Positions 29,117 through 32,184 of a stretch of 32,184 nucleotides of DNA are shown in pieces. Both the position numbers and the translations under genes were made by a program. The notes beneath the pieces are model-generated. The model was not told the DNA's origin and ran no database searches. It worked only from the letters and a program-made list of their open reading frames with translations. Position 1 is the stretch's first letter, and each line of letters begins with the position of its first letter. Origin of the DNA: a virus; the IMG/VR virus record IMGVR_UViG_3300025120_000284, positions 1 to 32,184 of that record. One strand, written 5' to 3'.

Positions 29117-30517
29117 TTAATAACGTGGTTGTCTTTGGTTTACCGCCCTTGTAAATTTGAATTTCAATTGTGTTAAATTATCCGTCGTTTCGTCAAACAC
29201 GGCGGTTGCGGGTGTTATAACAATTGGAACAAAATAATATGGTTGTTCGCGGTTTGAATTTGCAACTTCATTGTTTGAAACTTGCAAAAATCCATCGTTC
29301 GGAACTCTTAAATAAACTTGTGTTGACGAAAACATTTCCGAAAAATGCTTTGCATATTCGGGTTTCATAAATTGTGTGCTAACTGAATATTCGGTGATTG
29401 ATTCATTCGCCCAATTTGAATTTCCAAACGCCATCGGTGTTTTCCAATTTTCGTAACCTAATGTTTGTTCAAAATTTTGAAATTTGTTTTTTGTTCCTTC
29501 TTTATATTTTCCCGTTGACGAAACCATATCATAACCGCCCATTGAATTTTTGAAACAAAATCTTAAATATCCTTTGTTTTTTAAACAACCGCGATCAACA
29601 TTAAAAACATATTCCGTCGCCGTAAATGTAGAAATCCCACCACCCGCGTTGATTAAATAATCAACCACATAAGAAACGACGTTTGCAAAATTTCCACCTT
29701 CCGTTCCCACATTTGCGGTGAATCCATTAACAATGTCACGGAATCCAACACACGTTGTGGACACGTTTTTTTCACTTGATGTTGTTGTGATTGCGTGTGT
29801 TCCCAATACTACGCCTTCGCCGTTGGGTTTTCCATATGTTCGAATTCTTATTTCCCCCGCGCCTTGTTGATTGCCGTAAAACATTAACATATATTGTTCT
29901 TCTTCGTGAATGTTGACAAAACTTTGATATGCGCCCGAATTATATTGAATCGGATAATTTGTGAACCATCTTTTGCGCGTAACGTCGGATTCATATTTGA
30001 ATTGAAAAAAATTGAATATTGATCCGCCCGAACCATTCGATCGAACACGTTGTGTCAACCATCGACGATCGGGGACGCCTTCGTGAACATAAAAAATACT
30101 TGACGAAACTTCGGTTGGATCTAAAACAATTAAACCCGTTGTTGCGTCTAAATATTCACGTTGAAATTTTACAACAACTTTAAATGACGCGACGTCTTGC
30201 CAAACTTTGTATAAATTCGGCGCACCACTATTGTTTCCCAATTGTTGATTGTTCGGCATATCAAACAACGTGTATTTTGTCAAATTGTTGAATACTTCGG
30301 ACGCGTCAAATTGATAAGTATAATTTATATTCGGGACATTTGCCAACCTAAATTTTCCGCCCAATGACGTTTCAACACCCGTGTTTTGATCTATTTTGTA
30401 ACAACGCGCAACAATGTTTGTTGTGTCCGCCGTGTTTTCAAATACTTGAAAAAGTAACGGAACTAATGTTGACGTCAAATAATTTGTTAATGGTTTACGT
30501 TGTATAATTATTGCCAT
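29117..30517 (-). CDS. Tail structural protein
   Basis: A 466-residue beta-rich virion protein from the start MAIIIQRKPLTNYLTSTLVP at 30517, which lies 1 nt after the preceding gene's stop; an in-frame ATG at 30559 would overlap that gene by 41 nt. Composition (many N, T, G, aromatic residues; few cysteines) and position between a small tail gene and the large adsorption protein suggest a tail tip, collar or minor tail component. No diagnostic motif was found; a tail tube protein is possible. Confidence 0.83.
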   Translation of the reverse strand: MAIIIQRKPLTNYLTSTLVPLLFQVFENTADTTNIVARCYKIDQNTGVETSLGGKFRLANVPNINYTYQFDASEVFNNLTKYTLFDMPNNQQLGNNSGAPNLYKVWQDVASFKVVVKFQREYLDATTGLIVLDPTEVSSSIFYVHEGVPDRRWLTQRVRSNGSGGSIFNFFQFKYESDVTRKRWFTNYPIQYNSGAYQSFVNIHEEEQYMLMFYGNQQGAGEIRIRTYGKPNGEGVVLGTHAITTTSSEKNVSTTCVGFRDIVNGFTANVGTEGGNFANVVSYVVDYLINAGGGISTFTATEYVFNVDRGCLKNKGYLRFCFKNSMGGYDMVSSTGKYKEGTKNKFQNFEQTLGYENWKTPMAFGNSNWANESITEYSVSTQFMKPEYAKHFSEMFSSTQVYLRVPNDGFLQVSNNEVANSNREQPYYFVPIVITPATAVFDETTDNLTQLKFKFTRAVNQRQPRY

Positions 30518-30518
30518 A

Positions 30519-31049
30519 TTAAATAATAATTTGAATGTTTGGTTGGAATGTGTCACCAATTATTTTGACAACTTCCGATTGATAAATTTGTGTTATTTTT
30601 TCCAATTCTTTGTTGATCTTTGGTTGTGATTTTCTAACGAATCCCAATTTTTGTTTGTCCATTGGATTTCCCAAACCAAAACCACCACGTGACGTTGCCG
30701 TTTGTTTTGTTGCTATTGCGAACGCCATTCCACGAATCACGTCGTTGTCACTTGAAATCCCTTTGTCTTGAATCCATTTCATTAATCCCGCTATGTATTC
30801 GGAATTTTCCGCACCCGTTCGTGTTCGTGCGTCATACGGAATATTGTTTGCGTTCACTCCATATTCAACAACACGCCAATAATCCAATCCCATTATTTGC
30901 ATATTAAAACCGAATTCACCTTGTGGGATAATTTGATGTGACAACGAATTTGTCAACGCGCCCGACGCGTTACGTTTCAACGCCAATAATTCCAAACCTA
31001 AAATGATTTGTATTTGTGTTGCAATGTTGTTGATCGGTTGTAAATTCAT
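30519..31049 (-). CDS. Tail completion/HK97 gp10-like candidate
   Basis: A 176-residue protein with a helical N-terminus (ATQIQIILGLELLALKRNAS), a central 'YWRVVEYGVNAN' segment (about 57-68) and 'WIQDKGISSDNDVIRGMAFA' (about 92-111), features shared with head-tail joining proteins of the HK97 gp10 type. It lies between the tail-completion-like gene 31053-31532 (gap 3 nt) and the tail protein (gap 1 nt). The family link is tentative. Confidence 0.75.
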   Translation of the reverse strand: MNLQPINNIATQIQIILGLELLALKRNASGALTNSLSHQIIPQGEFGFNMQIMGLDYWRVVEYGVNANNIPYDARTRTGAENSEYIAGLMKWIQDKGISSDNDVIRGMAFAIATKQTATSRGGFGLGNPMDKQKLGFVRKSQPKINKELEKITQIYQSEVVKIIGDTFQPNIQIII

Positions 31050-31052
31050 TTT

Positions 31053-31532
31053 TTATAAATTATTAAAATTGCAATATCTGAAAAAATCAAAACCCATTGT
31101 GACTTTTATTCCCAACAAACGATCGTTGGTTGATTCTTTTAATCTAACAATTTGAATCGGTGTTGTCATAACAAAATCAATTCCTTGCGACGTAAAATGT
31201 CCCCACCACGATTGCAACCAAAACAAACATTGATTTTCCATTGTGTCCCATAATTCCAAAATCTTTGTGTCGTCCGTCACATTATATGTTGACGGGAGAT
31301 TGTTGTAAATCGTAAATGTCCAATTTGATTTCATATCAACAACGTTTGAATTGTAATTTGTCGCGGACAATGTCATTGTTGGCGGGTTCATAATCATTAA
31401 CGGGAATTGTTTGTTGTGTATGTTGTCAACTTCCGATGGATAACCAAAATAAAATTGTCCCCCCGTTGTTGTCAAATTCCAATATGATTTCATTTGATCA
31501 ACAATTAAATTTGAATTTGTTATTGCACTCAT
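31053..31532 (-). CDS. Tail terminator/virion protein candidate
   Basis: A 159-residue protein from the start MSAITNSNLIVDQMKSYWNL at 31532, 4 nt after the stop of the frameshift extension; a longer in-frame start at 31658 would lie inside that gene. It is rich in aromatic residues and Asn, alpha/beta, with FYFGYPSEVDNIHNKQFPLM near 27-46 and TKILELWDTMENQCLFWLQS near 97-116. The layout resembles small tail-completion proteins; not proven. Confidence 0.78.
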   Translation of the reverse strand: MSAITNSNLIVDQMKSYWNLTTTGGQFYFGYPSEVDNIHNKQFPLMIMNPPTMTLSATNYNSNVVDMKSNWTFTIYNNLPSTYNVTDDTKILELWDTMENQCLFWLQSWWGHFTSQGIDFVMTTPIQIVRLKESTNDRLLGIKVTMGFDFFRYCNFNNL

Positions 31533-31536
31533 TTTT

Positions 31537-31881
31537 TTATCTTTTATTATTTCGTTTTGCGTTTGCCTTTTGTCTTGATTCCGCGTCAACCGATTTGCGA
31601 ACTTCGGATTCATATTCATTGTGTGCGGACTTCCACGACAAATAAGTGAACACGACAAATAAATTTTCCGCCCTTACTGAATCAATCGCGTTGTTTGGGT
31701 GCTTTGTAAACAACCCCGTGTTTGCAACGTCATACAATGTGTTTAACCAACCATATGGTTTCATAATTTCCCAATTTTTTGTTGCGTGTCGGTTTTCGTT
31801 TCTGATTCCGCTTTTAAATACGTTCGGGAATTTTTCTTGTAAATGTTTGTTTGTTTCGTCAAAAAAAAAACGAAATTCCAA
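31537..31881 (-). CDS. Tail chaperone -1 frameshift extension (GT-like C-terminal part)
   Basis: Open in the -1 frame relative to the 235-residue chaperone and overlapping its end. The bounds run from the first ATG (31881), but the likely product is a fusion made by slipping at T10 (31870-31861): the zero frame reads GTT TTT TTT TTG, containing T-TTT-TTT. A -1 slip yields 202 residues of the chaperone plus 108 residues ending at 31537, 310 in total. The extension (ETNKHLQEKFPNVFKSGIRN, then WEIMKPYGWLNTLYDVANTG) is mostly helical with a basic tail. Position ahead of tail genes fits lambda G/GT. If the run is really 11 T, it is one ordinary gene. Confidence 0.75.
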   Translation of the reverse strand: MEFRFFFDETNKHLQEKFPNVFKSGIRNENRHATKNWEIMKPYGWLNTLYDVANTGLFTKHPNNAIDSVRAENLFVVFTYLSWKSAHNEYESEVRKSVDAESRQKANAKRNNKR

Positions 31882-32184
31882 ACAACGTCCATTGTCAAAC
31901 CTTTGAACAACTTTGATTTTTTCAAAACCTTTTGTTCGTTATAAACTTCGCCAACTTCACGACAAAGAATCGCCATTTGTTCCGCGATCACTCCAAATTT
32001 TCCCGCCTTGTTTTTTTCGGTTAACATATCCAATTGCGCCGTTTCTATAAAATCACCGAACGTTGATTCCGTCATTTTAGATTTTGGAAAAAAATATTCT
32101 TTGTTTTTGTATTTGAAACTTTTTTGTTCACCATCGATTTTTTCATTGTCCGTGATATTTGAATTTAAAAAATTCGTCATTGTC
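31761..32184 (-). CDS. Tail assembly chaperone, C-terminal part (gene crosses contig junction)
   Basis: The 3' part of the 235-residue gene whose start is at 442 in this window. The first in-frame ATG visible here (32180) is internal, at M88 of the joined protein, and not the true start. The part contains KYKNKEYFFPKSKMTESTFG and ends KTDTQQKIGKL. The zero-frame stop at 31761 lies 100 nt past the T10 slip site (31861-31870), so the last 33 residues are replaced when the ribosome or polymerase slips. Tail chaperones of this type coat the tape measure during tail assembly; function here is inferred from the frameshift and the neighbourhood. Confidence 0.8.
   Translation of the reverse strand, partial: TMTNFLNSNITDNEKIDGEQKSFKYKNKEYFFPKSKMTESTFGDFIETAQLDMLTEKNKAGKFGVIAEQMAILCREVGEVYNEQKVLKKSKLFKGLTMDVVWNFVFFLTKQTNIYKKNSRTYLKAESETKTDTQQKIGKL
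31861..31871 (-). promoter_or_regulatory. Candidate -1 slippery site, G-T10
   Basis: On the minus strand ten T follow a G; zero-frame codons GTT TTT TTT TTG include the heptamer T-TTT-TTT. Slipping back by one joins the chaperone to the open frame ending at 31537. Both ribosomal slipping and RNA polymerase slipping are possible on ten T. Confidence 0.7.
32027..32184. repeat. Terminal direct repeat, right copy (contig overlap)
   Basis: Second copy of positions 1-158, offset 32,026. The single difference (G at 32058, A at 32) is a synonymous Phe codon change (TTC versus TTT) in the tail chaperone gene, pointing to population variation or a read error. Confidence 0.93.

Noticed and set aside
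1-32184. Integrase, CI-type repressor, tRNA genes, CRISPR arrays, insertion sequences
   Set aside because: None recognised on either strand. The small HTH proteins at 7890-8283 are the only possible regulators and do not by themselves show lysogeny.

Overview
The window is the complete, circularly permuted genome of a tailed bacteriophage. Positions 1-158 and 32027-32184 are the same sequence apart from one base, so the real molecule is about 32,026 bp and was cut inside a tail gene. A 1338-residue tape measure protein and no visible sheath or contractile baseplate suggest a siphovirus morphology. The host is probably a member of Bacteroidota: the DNA is AT-rich, genes lack Shine-Dalgarno sequences and use A-rich leaders, and several intergenic regions carry boxes of the TTG-N19-TAnnTTTG type. 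I see no integrase, clear repressor, DNA polymerase or tRNA, so the lifestyle is unresolved and replication must rely on host enzymes.

Every gene I accept lies on the minus strand, so genes are read from high to low coordinate. The early/replication part runs from 10.8 to 3.1 kb: small proteins with their own promoters, a papain-like candidate, several micro-genes of 44-54 codons, an annealing-protein candidate, HTH proteins, an SSB-like protein, a DnaD/RepA-like initiator, a VRR-NUC nuclease, then a block of unknown accessory genes ending at a hairpin terminator near 3.0 kb. Next come packaging (TerS, TerL; 2.6-0.9 kb) and, across the contig junction, a tail assembly chaperone with a -1 frameshift extension at a T10 run. 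Tail genes (31.5-21.2 kb) end with the tape measure and three small genes. A one-gene unit with its own promoter and terminator (20.3-19.6 kb) separates these from the head genes: ClpP-type protease fused to a scaffold, major capsid protein, tail tube candidate. After another terminator come portal, connector, a fibre-like protein, then lysis (amidase, holin candidate, unimolecular spanin) and a metallophosphoesterase.

Two recurrent regulatory features stand out. Four promoters share GGAATGAAA at a nearly fixed distance upstream of the -7 box. Six genes carry the identical 15-nt leader AACCAAAAAAAACCA 3-7 nt before their ATG, and this corrects two start sites and places a third gene too short to be found by length alone. 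GGCGGG-type hairpins recur in the same intergenic regions.

The order packaging - tail (tape measure last) - head - portal - lysis differs from the usual siphophage order in which portal, protease and capsid follow terminase directly. No stretch above 300 bases lacks a gene; the longest gaps (2966-3124, 16771-16912, 20207-20351, 10697-10830) hold terminators and promoters.
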